A DNA stretch of 25,309 nucleotides. Source: Desulfobacterales bacterium (GTDB taxonomy: Bacteria; Desulfobacterota; Desulfobacteria; Desulfobacterales; RPRI01). Positions 14,402 through 22,178 of this stretch are shown here, piece by piece (the first letter of the stretch is position 1; every line of letters begins with the position of its first letter). Below the pieces are notes generated by a model. The model made no database searches and had not been told where the DNA came from. It was given only the letters and a program-made list of their open reading frames with translations. Location: assembly GCA_030689795.1 (NCBI GenBank), contig JAUYEO010000009.1:1-25309 (forward strand), written 5' to 3'. Made by a program: the position numbers and the translations under genes.

Positions 14402-15640
14402 TTAAGCCTCCGGATTCAGTTCCTGCTCCTGCGGGAATATCGGCAGATAACGGTATGACAAAGATATAAGGATTACACCGTATGCAACAGGCAGGATAGT
14501 GGTTGCAACTTCCTGCCAGCTCGGATAGTACATTACCCAGTTTTCGAATGTTAATACGGGCACAGCCATTACCTGGAGAACCATTACCCACCGGTTGACA
14601 CATGCTCCAAGCACTGCAAGAATTATGGCGGTCATCAGCGCAGCCGGGTTTTTACGCCCTTTTTCAGATATAAGTATCATCGCCGGAACGACTCCGCAAA
14701 TAACGATTTCAAGCACAAGTATCCAGATGCCGTAGAAAGGATTGTTTGAATAAAAATCCATGAGGTTAAACCCGGCGGCAGGAGCCGTAACTTTAGCCCA
14801 GTACCATGTGTCGATTATTTTTGCTATTATATAAGTTCCTATCATCCAGCCGGAAATTTTTGCAAGGAGCTCGATCACATTCTGCTTTACAAGTTTTTTC
14901 CCTGTTATTTTTTCGGTAATTTTGGTTATCAGAATTGTAAAACAGGGTCCGCAGGCGGCAGCCGACCACGTATAGAGGAAAAATGTCCACGGCCAGATAA
15001 ATATTCCTTCCCTGTAACCGAACGGACGCCCGAAAAGAACTCCGGACACCCCGCCGAGTGAGCCCTGATGGAAAAAGGAGAGAAAGGCCCCGGTCGCCGC
15101 GAAAACGGCCATTATCTCGTGCATGTTGTGTCCAAGCCTGTGAAAGAAGGGAATCTTGTCAATCTGTCGGTTTTCAAGGATAAGCGGAACATATTCTATG
15201 GTAAGAACGCCGAAATAGCATGTAAGGCAGAAAGCCACTTCGGTAAGCATGGAATGCACGTTTGCATGCCAGAAAATGAACCAGCCTCTCAGCGGCTGCC
15301 CGATATCTATGGCAAGTATGAGAAGAGCGGAACTGTAACAAATGAAGCCGATAAGAACGGCATAGTTGATTATGTTTTTCAGTTCATCCTTCCCGACAAT
15401 GTATCTTAAAAATCCGGTAAAAAACGCCCCGCCCCCCAGAGCTATAACCGCAAGGTCGGCCCAGATCCACAGAGCAAAGCCGTAAGCATCATTCATATTA
15501 GTCTGATTGAGTCCCTTGAACCAGCAAAGCAGCATGGCAAAAACGCCCCATAACAGTACCGCACCGGCCGCGCCTATCCACAAGGCAAACTGCCATGTCG
15601 GACAGCGCTTAACTCCCCTGGGTATTAATGCTGAATCCAT
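14402..15640 (-). CDS. qrcD: Qrc complex membrane subunit QrcD (NrfD family)
   Basis: 412 residues, about ten membrane helices, NrfD/PsrC type. This subunit holds the menaquinone site of Qrc and anchors the periplasmic part. Typical blocks: WIWADLAVIALGGGAFFTGFLRYIVG near the N-terminus, IDIGQPLRGWFIFWHANVHSMLTE, SFFHQGSLGGVSGVLFGRPFGY and, late, NRWVMVLQVMAVPVLTF. The histidines and acidic residues within these helices are those discussed for quinone binding and proton movement in this family. The start is ATG 15640; a TTG at 15658 in frame lies inside the ribosome site (GAGGAGTAAGGGA) and is rejected. It follows qrcC by 86 bases, and the order cytochrome, Mo-family protein, FeS protein, NrfD protein is that of qrcABCD. 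Confidence 0.9.
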   Translation of the reverse strand: MDSALIPRGVKRCPTWQFALWIGAAGAVLLWGVFAMLLCWFKGLNQTNMNDAYGFALWIWADLAVIALGGGAFFTGFLRYIVGKDELKNIINYAVLIGFICYSSALLILAIDIGQPLRGWFIFWHANVHSMLTEVAFCLTCYFGVLTIEYVPLILENRQIDKIPFFHRLGHNMHEIMAVFAATGAFLSFFHQGSLGGVSGVLFGRPFGYREGIFIWPWTFFLYTWSAAACGPCFTILITKITEKITGKKLVKQNVIELLAKISGWMIGTYIIAKIIDTWYWAKVTAPAAGFNLMDFYSNNPFYGIWILVLEIVICGVVPAMILISEKGRKNPAALMTAIILAVLGACVNRWVMVLQVMAVPVLTFENWVMYYPSWQEVATTILPVAYGVILISLSYRYLPIFPQEQELNPEA

Positions 15641-15726
15641 AAGTCCCTTACTCCTCAATATCTGCTGTTTCTTAAAAATTTATATGGCATCGTACCGGTT
15701 AATATATTTGTATCAATGACGCCGGA

Positions 15727-16506
15727 TTACTTTTTTTCATCTTTGAGATAGTTATCGCCCGCCCGTCTTACCCATTCCCTGCCTGAAATGTAATAAACCT
15801 TGGGGTTCGTCTGGAGCCGCTCAAGGAGCCGGAAGGCATTACTGCTCTTTTTAAGTTCATAAACGGCATGTTTGGGATTATTAAGGTCTCCGAAAGCGAT
15901 CGCGCCTGCAGGACATGCCTGCGTGCAGGCCGTCTGATATTCATTCTCCTCTATCTCACGGCGGCCTTCGAAATAAGCCTTATCCTTGGCAAGCTGATAT
16001 CTGTGGAAACAGAAGCTGCATTTTTCAACAATGCCCCTCATCCGGACGGACACGTTCGGGCTCAGATATTTCTCCATCCCGTCCGGCCAGACCGGATCCC
16101 ACCAGTTGAAATACCGGGCATGATAAGGACATGCAGCCATGCAATACCTGCATCCGAAACATCGTGTGTATATCTGGCTGACGATCCCGGTCTCCTTGCT
16201 ATAGTCGGTCGCGGTCGCCGGACAAACTGAGACGCAGGGGGAATGACCGTGTTCGCCTTTTCCACCGCAGTGCTGGCACGGCCGGGGAAGATAACAAATA
16301 TCGGCATCTGGAAAAGGCTTGCCGTTTGTCAGCTTATAAATCCTGAGCCATGTTATGCTGTCAAGCTTCTTCGACTCGTCTTCCTTGAAAGGCACATTGT
16401 TTTCGGCCATACAGGCAACCATACAGGCTCCGCAACCGGTGCACTTGTCCAGATCAATGACCATCCCAAATTTTTTGACTTTTTCTTTACTTTGTTCTTC
16501 TTTCAT
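15727..16506 (-). CDS. qrcC: Qrc complex iron-sulfur subunit QrcC
   Basis: 259 residues, a DmsB/PsrB-type four-cluster ferredoxin that links the periplasmic subunits to the NrfD-type QrcD. Sixteen cysteines form four motifs: KCTGCGACMVAC (C22, C25, C28, C32), CQHCGG with SPCVSVCP, RCFGCRYCMAACP, and KCSFCFHR with ACTQACP. All sites carry four cysteines, so the [3Fe-4S] centre reported for Qrc of Desulfovibrio vulgaris is not explained by an obvious missing residue. There is no Tat signal; it would travel with QrcB. The ribosome site GAGG lies six bases before ATG 16506. It starts 19 bases after qrcB ends. Confidence 0.92.
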   Translation of the reverse strand: MKEEQSKEKVKKFGMVIDLDKCTGCGACMVACMAENNVPFKEDESKKLDSITWLRIYKLTNGKPFPDADICYLPRPCQHCGGKGEHGHSPCVSVCPATATDYSKETGIVSQIYTRCFGCRYCMAACPYHARYFNWWDPVWPDGMEKYLSPNVSVRMRGIVEKCSFCFHRYQLAKDKAYFEGRREIEENEYQTACTQACPAGAIAFGDLNNPKHAVYELKKSSNAFRLLERLQTNPKVYYISGREWVRRAGDNYLKDEKK

Positions 16507-16525
16507 CAGAACCTCATGCTCTAAA

Positions 16526-18736
16526 TTAGGCTTTGATCAGATTCGCCCTGATTCCCCAGGCCGCATCAAGACCGGAAGCAGGATCCTCCACCGTTCCGAT
16601 AAGTTCATTGACATTTATTCCCTTGCCGGCAAGATAATTGTCATACGCGGTATGGCCAAGGCCCCTCGGCATGGCCACAAGACCGGGCATGATCCCGTCA
16701 AACAGATGAACCTTAACTTTTGCGCTTCCCTTCGGGGTTTTAAGAATTGCATAACTCCCCTCCGAAAATCCGCCTGCCCTGGCAGTCGCAGGATTTACCT
16801 CTACAAGGGCGTCCTTCCCTTTCAAAACCGTATCTTCGACGGTTTTTACGGCAAAGGGCGGATCGCCGATATAACCGCTTGCAATTCTCATCGAATCATA
16901 AGGGATAAGAAGAAGCGGATATGCCTTCGGATCTCCTTCGGCATTTACGGGAGCAAAGAGGGCGGCAAGATCTATAAATCCGCCTGCGAACTCAAATTTC
17001 CCTGAAGATGTTTTAAAAACAGGAGTTGAAGATGCCCCATCAGTCCAGAATCCTTCCCTGACCAGTTTATCCCACTTACCGCCGAGAATCTCTTCAAGGC
17101 ATGCGCTGTAACTCTTCCACGGGAAAGAATCCGCAACCGGTGAACCCATTTCTTTCGCAATAAGGAGAACAACATCACCTGCGTGTTTCGTGTTAAATTG
17201 CGGGCTGACAACCGGCTTTGAAAGGCTTACAACAGGCTTTGAGAGGCCTGTAGCAACATAAACGTCTTCATAACGCTCGAGATAAACATGGTTGGGCAAA
17301 ATAAGGTCGGAATTTATTGCCGTCTCATCCATGAACGAAGAGAAACTTACAATAAAAGGAATCTTTTTAAAAGCCTCCTTTACGGTGTTTGTATCGGACA
17401 ATGAATAGAGCGGATTTGACTCTAAAACAAAAAGTACGTTGACCGCAGCTTTCCCGGATTTAACCGTTTCTGCAAAACGGTTGGTAAGATTTTTTGCATA
17501 TCCGAAATTTCCGCTGCCCGCGCCGTCGGCTCTTTCCTTTTTAATCCCTTCCGCAGCAATGTCGTCGGCGATATAATCAGGCCATGCCATATATCCGGGA
17601 TTGGGGAAAGCGAAAATTCCGCCTTCCTTGTTTATATTTCCAACGAGGGCATTCAATGCCTGGACCGCCATCAACTCGCCCAGAGAGCCCTGGGCTCTAC
17701 CCTGTCCTCTTCCGCAGATTGCAACAGGTTTTGCAGCCCGCGCAAAATCCACAGCCAGCGCTTCGATGGTTTCTTTCTTTATACCCGTTATCTTTTCAGC
17801 CGCATCCGGCGTATAGGCCGACAGAACAAGTCCGGCAAATTTATCGAAGCCGGAAGTGCTTCCTTTGACGAAATCGTTCCTGTAAAGTGATTTTGTGATA
17901 ATCACACCGGCAAGTCCCAGAGCGAGAGCATATTCGGTTCCCGGGTTAATCGGAATCCATTTGTCGGACTTCGCGGCAGTATTCGACAGACGCGGTTCAA
18001 CCTGGACCGTTTTACCGCCTGATTCCCGCCATGAGCTCTTGGCCCTTATCATGCGAACGGGAGAACCCCATCCTTCAATAATGCCGCTTCCGAAGCTTAA
18101 GATAAAGTCGGCTTTTTCAAGGTCAAAGCCCTGCTGTGCCGCAAATCCGAAAGAAAGGGAAAGAGCGAGTTCATAAGAATCCAGAACCGACGGCATACGC
18201 ATAAAATTAGGGGAACCGTATACCGAAAGAAATCTTTTGAAAAGCGTCGGAACGCTGCCCTTGTCGGTACCGGATATGCATGCAACCGAACTCGATTCGC
18301 CGTTTTCTCTCAAATCTCCAAGCTTCTTCGCAACTTCCGAGATTGCCTCTTCCCATGTTATTTTGACCCACTTGCCCTCTCCTCTTTCACCGGCTCTTTT
18401 CAAAGGAGTCTTCACACGGGTTGGCCCGTACAGGAGCTGCAATCCCGACAGGCCGAGGAGACAAATACCTCCGTCATTTACAGGATGCCCTTCCATTCCC
18501 TCTATCTTGACGGCCCTGTTGTCGACCTTGCGGACAGATATTCCACACCCGCCCGGGCAAAGTGTACATGCAGATTTCACATAAGTTGTCTCACCATCTG
18601 CCGGGACAGGAGTCCATGGCCACATTTGCGTCCATATTGCACTGTCATCCGCCAGCTTCCAGGGTATTGGTGAAAGGGCTAAGCCGGCTGCACCACCAAT
18701 TCCAAGTGACAAAAAACATCTTCTGTCTATTTTCAT
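16526..18736 (-). CDS. qrcB: Qrc complex molybdopterin-oxidoreductase-family subunit QrcB
   Basis: 736 residues. A Tat signal (DRRCFLSLGIGGAAGLAL) sends it to the periplasm. A [4Fe-4S] site follows, CTLCPGGC with GGIC (C57, C60, C64, C92), then the molybdopterin-family fold (GHPVNDGGICLLGLSG, AICGRGQGRAQGS, VLFVLESNPLYSLSD, LILPNHVYLERYEDVYV). At the place where true enzymes carry Cys, Sec or Ser as metal ligand (around RMPSVLDSYELALSLSFG) no cysteine is present. This agrees with the known absence of Mo/W in QrcB of Desulfovibrio, where the protein acts as an electron-transfer scaffold. ATG 18736 is preceded by AAGGGGAAG. It is separated from qrcA by 80 bases that contain a solo repeat end. 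Confidence 0.92.
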   Translation of the reverse strand: MKIDRRCFLSLGIGGAAGLALSPIPWKLADDSAIWTQMWPWTPVPADGETTYVKSACTLCPGGCGISVRKVDNRAVKIEGMEGHPVNDGGICLLGLSGLQLLYGPTRVKTPLKRAGERGEGKWVKITWEEAISEVAKKLGDLRENGESSSVACISGTDKGSVPTLFKRFLSVYGSPNFMRMPSVLDSYELALSLSFGFAAQQGFDLEKADFILSFGSGIIEGWGSPVRMIRAKSSWRESGGKTVQVEPRLSNTAAKSDKWIPINPGTEYALALGLAGVIITKSLYRNDFVKGSTSGFDKFAGLVLSAYTPDAAEKITGIKKETIEALAVDFARAAKPVAICGRGQGRAQGSLGELMAVQALNALVGNINKEGGIFAFPNPGYMAWPDYIADDIAAEGIKKERADGAGSGNFGYAKNLTNRFAETVKSGKAAVNVLFVLESNPLYSLSDTNTVKEAFKKIPFIVSFSSFMDETAINSDLILPNHVYLERYEDVYVATGLSKPVVSLSKPVVSPQFNTKHAGDVVLLIAKEMGSPVADSFPWKSYSACLEEILGGKWDKLVREGFWTDGASSTPVFKTSSGKFEFAGGFIDLAALFAPVNAEGDPKAYPLLLIPYDSMRIASGYIGDPPFAVKTVEDTVLKGKDALVEVNPATARAGGFSEGSYAILKTPKGSAKVKVHLFDGIMPGLVAMPRGLGHTAYDNYLAGKGINVNELIGTVEDPASGLDAAWGIRANLIKA

Positions 18737-18794
18737 TGATTCTTCCCCTTAAACCTGAAAAACTAACAAATTTTTTATCTGATTATTGTTGATT

Positions 18795-18813
18795 GACTTT
18801 TTGCGAGTCCATC
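18795..18813. repeat. Solo end of the palindromic element between qrcA and qrcB
   Basis: GACTTTTTGCGAGTCCATC is the 19-bp end sequence with one change (A to G). It lies four bases past the qrcA stop codon. On the mRNA it gives a small hairpin (TTGATGGACT with AAGTCAATCAA). No second end or arm is present. Confidence 0.65.
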
Positions 18814-18816
18814 AAT

Positions 18817-19530
18817 TTATTTATGGCATACAAAGCACGCATCTTTATCGGTTTGAACGCTTGATTTTCTGCCGGTCTCCTTTTCGTGGCATTCGGCACA
18901 ATCATCCATCTTCATCCTGTCCCAAGAATTTTTCTTGATTCCGGCCATACTCTTTCCCCAAATATCACGGCTGTAACCGGTCAGCCTGTTTTCTTCGTAT
19001 GGCTTCAGGCTGGTCGATTCGCCGATCGGCCCGTGGCACGTCACGCAATCCATTCCGGCCAGTTTGACATGAACAGAATGGGAGAAGAAAACACAGTCCG
19101 GCTGTTTTGAATAAACAAGCCAGGGAACTTCCTTTTCTTTTGCAACATACTCCTCTACAAAAATCTTTTCTTCCGGACTTTCTCCCTGAACTTCCTGGTG
19201 GCAGTCGGCGCATTGCGCGAGTTTAGGCACCCCGGCATAACTTCCGTCTTCACGGAAGATGTGGCAGCTTTCACACCCGTTATCAACCGTTTCGACATGA
19301 AGAGCATGGTTAAAATCGACCGGTTGCCGTTTCTGGGAGTAAAGAAGTTTCGGGAAAACAACCCATCCGATTATGAGACTTGCAACAAACCCGATGATGA
19401 AAAACAGGATAACAAACCCGCCGGGGCCTTCTCCCTGCTCTTTCTCATCGACTCCCTTAAACGAAGCTATGGCATCTTCGCCGCCCGTGTCTGCAGAAAC
19501 TCCTTTAGTTTTATCATCTGGTGTACTCAT
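18817..19530 (-). CDS. qrcA: Qrc complex multihaem cytochrome c subunit QrcA
   Basis: 237 residues. An acidic, disordered N-terminus is followed by one membrane helix (FVILFFIIGFVASLIIGWVV, about 39-58) and a periplasmic cytochrome c domain. There are five CXXCH haem sites at 86-90, 107-111, 162-166, 211-215 and 232-236. Distal-ligand motifs FNHALH (73-78) and FSHSVH (149-154) fit bis-histidine haems of the class III type. QrcA of Desulfovibrio vulgaris is described as hexahaem; here only five standard sites exist, though C146 precedes FSH (C-V-F-F-S-H). It takes electrons from periplasmic cytochrome c3 (family knowledge). A good promoter lies just upstream, and the ribosome site GGAG is five bases before ATG 19530. 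Part of the qrcABCD operon. Confidence 0.92.
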   Translation of the reverse strand: MSTPDDKTKGVSADTGGEDAIASFKGVDEKEQGEGPGGFVILFFIIGFVASLIIGWVVFPKLLYSQKRQPVDFNHALHVETVDNGCESCHIFREDGSYAGVPKLAQCADCHQEVQGESPEEKIFVEEYVAKEKEVPWLVYSKQPDCVFFSHSVHVKLAGMDCVTCHGPIGESTSLKPYEENRLTGYSRDIWGKSMAGIKKNSWDRMKMDDCAECHEKETGRKSSVQTDKDACFVCHK

Positions 19531-19635
19531 GGATACTCCGTCAAGCTGTGGTTAATAAATTCACAGAAACCGCTGAAACAAATCATATTTAACTTTAAAC
19601 TATAACCAAGATATGAATGGAAAAATAATAACCGT

Positions 19636-19664
19636 TTTTTACCCCGTGCGATGATTCTTGTCAA
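19636..19664 (-). promoter_or_regulatory. Sigma70-type promoter of the qrc operon
   Basis: On the minus strand a perfect -35 box TTGACA (19664-19659) is followed after 17 bases by TAAAAA (19641-19636). It starts eight bases beyond the ccsA stop and about 105 bases before the qrcA ATG. The 141-base gap shows no terminator, so readthrough from ccsA is possible as well. Confidence 0.65.
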
Positions 19665-19671
19665 GGAAAAA

Positions 19672-20508
19672 TCACTGCCCGTAGCTGTGAAGTCCGGGAA
19701 GCAAATTAACTCCAAAATATGTAAAAAGCACTGCCGCGAAACCTATGATGGAAAGGTATGCAAGGCGCTTTTCGTGCCAGCCCCGCATAAATCTCGCGTG
19801 AATTAGAGTTGCATAGACAAACCACGTAATAAGCGACCAGGTTTCCTTGGGATCCCATCCCCAGTAACGACCCCATGCGGAGTTTGCCCATACGGCTCCG
19901 GTTATTATTCCTGCCGAAAGGAACAGAAAGCCGAACATTATCATTTGATGCGAAAGTTCATCTAAAATTTTCATATCCGGAAATAATTTTAAAAAATGGC
20001 CTTCTTCTTTCGAGTCATTCCGCTTAAAAAGAAACATTATGCTCAAACCGAAAGCTATTGCAAAAGCGGCATAGCCTACAAAACAGGTGATTACGTGCGC
20101 AATCAGCCAGTTGCTTTTCAATGCCGGCACAAGCGGCTGGATTCTGTCGCTGATATTAGGGGAGAGGGAAGCATATGCCATTGCTAAAAAAGCAAGCGGA
20201 GTCGTGAAAGCGCCTATTGTCCTGTTGCCATAACTTCTTTCAATTACAAGATATATCACAACTATAAGAAGCGCGAAAAACACCAGGGATTCGTATAAAT
20301 TCGAAAGGGGAGCATGCCCGATCCCCATTTTGTATGATTCAACCCATCGCAGTGCAATACCCGAGATATTTCCGGCAATTCCTGCCAAAGCAGTCCATGT
20401 TCCAAATCTTCCTGCTAATGGTTTTTTAAAAACAACCGCAAAAATATAAAAAAATGCTGCAAACCCGTATATGAATGTGGTTATCGACAATAAATTTGAG
20501 CTGTTCAT
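19672..20508 (-). CDS. ccsA: System II cytochrome c biogenesis protein CcsA/ResC (named CcsB in some databases)
   Basis: 278 residues, about eight membrane helices. With ResB it carries haem to the outside and attaches it to CXXCH motifs. The haem-handling tryptophan-rich signature is present: WGRYWGWDPKETWSL, followed by the conserved ligand-type histidine in TLIHARF; further His residues sit in IAHVITCF and the C-terminal LHSYGQ. The start is ATG 20508 with AGGA eight bases ahead. The frame is open to 20544, where ATG lies in the palindromic repeat end and gives a false MTFYGIV N-terminus. A full repeat copy separates it from resB upstream. Lying directly before qrcA, it may serve maturation of that cytochrome first of all. 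Confidence 0.92.
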   Translation of the reverse strand: MNSSNLLSITTFIYGFAAFFYIFAVVFKKPLAGRFGTWTALAGIAGNISGIALRWVESYKMGIGHAPLSNLYESLVFFALLIVVIYLVIERSYGNRTIGAFTTPLAFLAMAYASLSPNISDRIQPLVPALKSNWLIAHVITCFVGYAAFAIAFGLSIMFLFKRNDSKEEGHFLKLFPDMKILDELSHQMIMFGFLFLSAGIITGAVWANSAWGRYWGWDPKETWSLITWFVYATLIHARFMRGWHEKRLAYLSIIGFAAVLFTYFGVNLLPGLHSYGQ

Positions 20509-20523
20509 TATATTCATCCTTTT

Positions 20524-20714
20524 GACGATCCCGTAAAAAGTCATATGCGAACGGATTTGAGATTTTTGGGAAATAGATTTTTAAATTACTGAGCGTTAAA
20601 AATCACAAGGCTTTGACCGCTGCAGGCGAAACCTTCTTGTGATTTAGCGAAGTGATTTAAAAATCCCCAAAAAGCTCATTGAGTGAGCATATTTGGACTT
20701 TTTACGAGTTCATC
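20524..20714 (-). repeat. Palindromic repeat element, full copy 2 (191 bp)
   Basis: Ends are GACGATCCCGTAAAAAGTC (20524-20542) and GACTTTTTACGAGTTCATC (20696-20714). Read on the minus strand, both arms match copy 1 (2418-2590) almost base for base. The centre (20602-20643) is different: an outer stem ATCACAAG/CTTGTGAT encloses an imperfect hairpin around CGCTGCAGGCG. So arms are conserved while the central stem is exchanged. It lies between resB and ccsA, ending six bases past the resB stop and 15 bases before the ccsA start. Confidence 0.85.
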
Positions 20715-20720
20715 ATCCTT

Positions 20721-22094
20721 TTATGTGACTGCTTTTTCAGACAAAAGCTTTGCCATTCTTTGTGTCCTGACTTCCATTCCCAATTTATTTTTATTGGCAA
20801 TTCCGGCAACCATCACCCTGCTTTTTCCGCCCTTTTTCACGACTTCAACACAAAGCCTCTTGTGAGACATGAAAAAAGAGGTGAAGCACCCTAAAATCAT
20901 GACTACAAATCCGGTATAAACAACAGGGACTCCCGGATCCCTGGTCACCTGCAGTCCGGTGTAATACCGGCGACCAGCATCTTCCACCGATATGATCAAT
21001 TCATCTTTCCTCATCTTGTCAAAGGACGGGAAACGCATGGGAAGAATCACCTCTGCAGGGTCTCCCTTCAACGGAGTCAGTATTCCCAGGAAGGCCTCTC
21101 CCAGATTATGCCCTCTGAAATCATAGGCGTCGGAATATTCCTTTATGACAAATTTCCCAAACGCTTCAGGGAGATTTATTTCCTCTCCTACAGAAGCCTT
21201 TCGCCTGTATATCATTCCAGTTTCACGGTTTGTAAAAGAAATCGATATCTCTTTCGGTTTCAAGGTTCCGTAACTTGACTGGAAAATATTGATCCCTTTG
21301 AAACGGATAGGATCATTTACGATTATATCCTTATTATATACCGGTTTTCCATTTTCAAGAATGGTAAGTTTTGACAGATATTCCTTTGGAGCTCCGGATT
21401 CATAAAAACTCACGTTAAAATCATCGCATCTTATTTCGAAATCAAGCGGCTGTTCCCGGCCGGTATTTCTCAATATGATGCTCTTTACACTCTCCCCTTC
21501 GGGAATATTCACCGAACCGTCAAATCCGAAAAACGAGCCCGCTAATCCCCCGGCAAGAAGCAAAACGACGCTCAAATGCACGGCATAAACACCAAGCCTT
21601 GTCCACCGCCCTTTTTCTGCAAAAATCACAAACCCCGTTTCCGTCTCTTCAACCTTCGTATATTTGAATGATCCTGAAACAACAGGCAGGAAAAGAGACT
21701 TCAGCTCTTCCGGAGTCCGGTTGCCTGAAAATTCCTCTTTGTATGATTTTCTCAATTTCGCGATATCGAAAGAAATCTCTTTTGCGAACACAATTTTCCA
21801 TGTTGAAGAAAGGCGGTCTATTGAGCAGACTATAATATTGATCGTTAGAAAAAGAATCAGGAACTGAAACCACCATGAATGGTACATATCGAAAATATCC
21901 AGAAAGCTGAATATCCTGTATAAGAATTCACCGTATTCATGAAAATAGGCTGCAGGATTTTCATTCTGGGGAATAACAGTCCCGATTATGGAAGTACAGG
22001 CCAGTGTAAGAAGCAGTGTTACCGTTAATTTGACTGATGCAAAAAATTTCCATACCCCGTTCAGAGGGTCTCCGGAAATCTCATTTTTTTTCAT
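20721..22094 (-). CDS. resB: System II cytochrome c biogenesis protein ResB
   Basis: 457 residues, the partner of CcsA/ResC in haem ligation at the outer face of the membrane. Layout: three helices at the N-terminal half (SVKLTVTLLLTLACTSIIGTV; WFQFLILFLTINIIVCSIDRL; LGVYAVHLSVVLLLAGGLAG), a large periplasmic domain (about 190-395, with PIRFKGINIFQSSYG, a conserved ResB block), then a last helix (VVYTGFVVMILGCFTSFFMSH). The histidine in YAVHLSVV is in the usual place. The start is ATG 22094 with AAAGGAT upstream; an upstream ATG at 22160 adds 22 residues with no ribosome site. It precedes ccsA, with the repeat element in between. Confidence 0.92.
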   Translation of the reverse strand: MKKNEISGDPLNGVWKFFASVKLTVTLLLTLACTSIIGTVIPQNENPAAYFHEYGEFLYRIFSFLDIFDMYHSWWFQFLILFLTINIIVCSIDRLSSTWKIVFAKEISFDIAKLRKSYKEEFSGNRTPEELKSLFLPVVSGSFKYTKVEETETGFVIFAEKGRWTRLGVYAVHLSVVLLLAGGLAGSFFGFDGSVNIPEGESVKSIILRNTGREQPLDFEIRCDDFNVSFYESGAPKEYLSKLTILENGKPVYNKDIIVNDPIRFKGINIFQSSYGTLKPKEISISFTNRETGMIYRRKASVGEEINLPEAFGKFVIKEYSDAYDFRGHNLGEAFLGILTPLKGDPAEVILPMRFPSFDKMRKDELIISVEDAGRRYYTGLQVTRDPGVPVVYTGFVVMILGCFTSFFMSHKRLCVEVVKKGGKSRVMVAGIANKNKLGMEVRTQRMAKLLSEKAVT

Positions 22095-22178
22095 TATATA
22101 TAGATCCTTTCGGGTTTGAGCATGAGGAGCGTTATTATCAGACAAAAAAATTCGGGGCAATAGATAAAACGAAAGCCG

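Noticed and set aside
14402..19530. Alternative complex III or polysulfide/tetrathionate reductase instead of Qrc
   Set aside because: Alternative complex III has fused ActB, an extra NrfD-type subunit and a monohaem cytochrome; simple Psr/Ttr operons lack the membrane-anchored multihaem cytochrome. The four-gene order matches Qrc.
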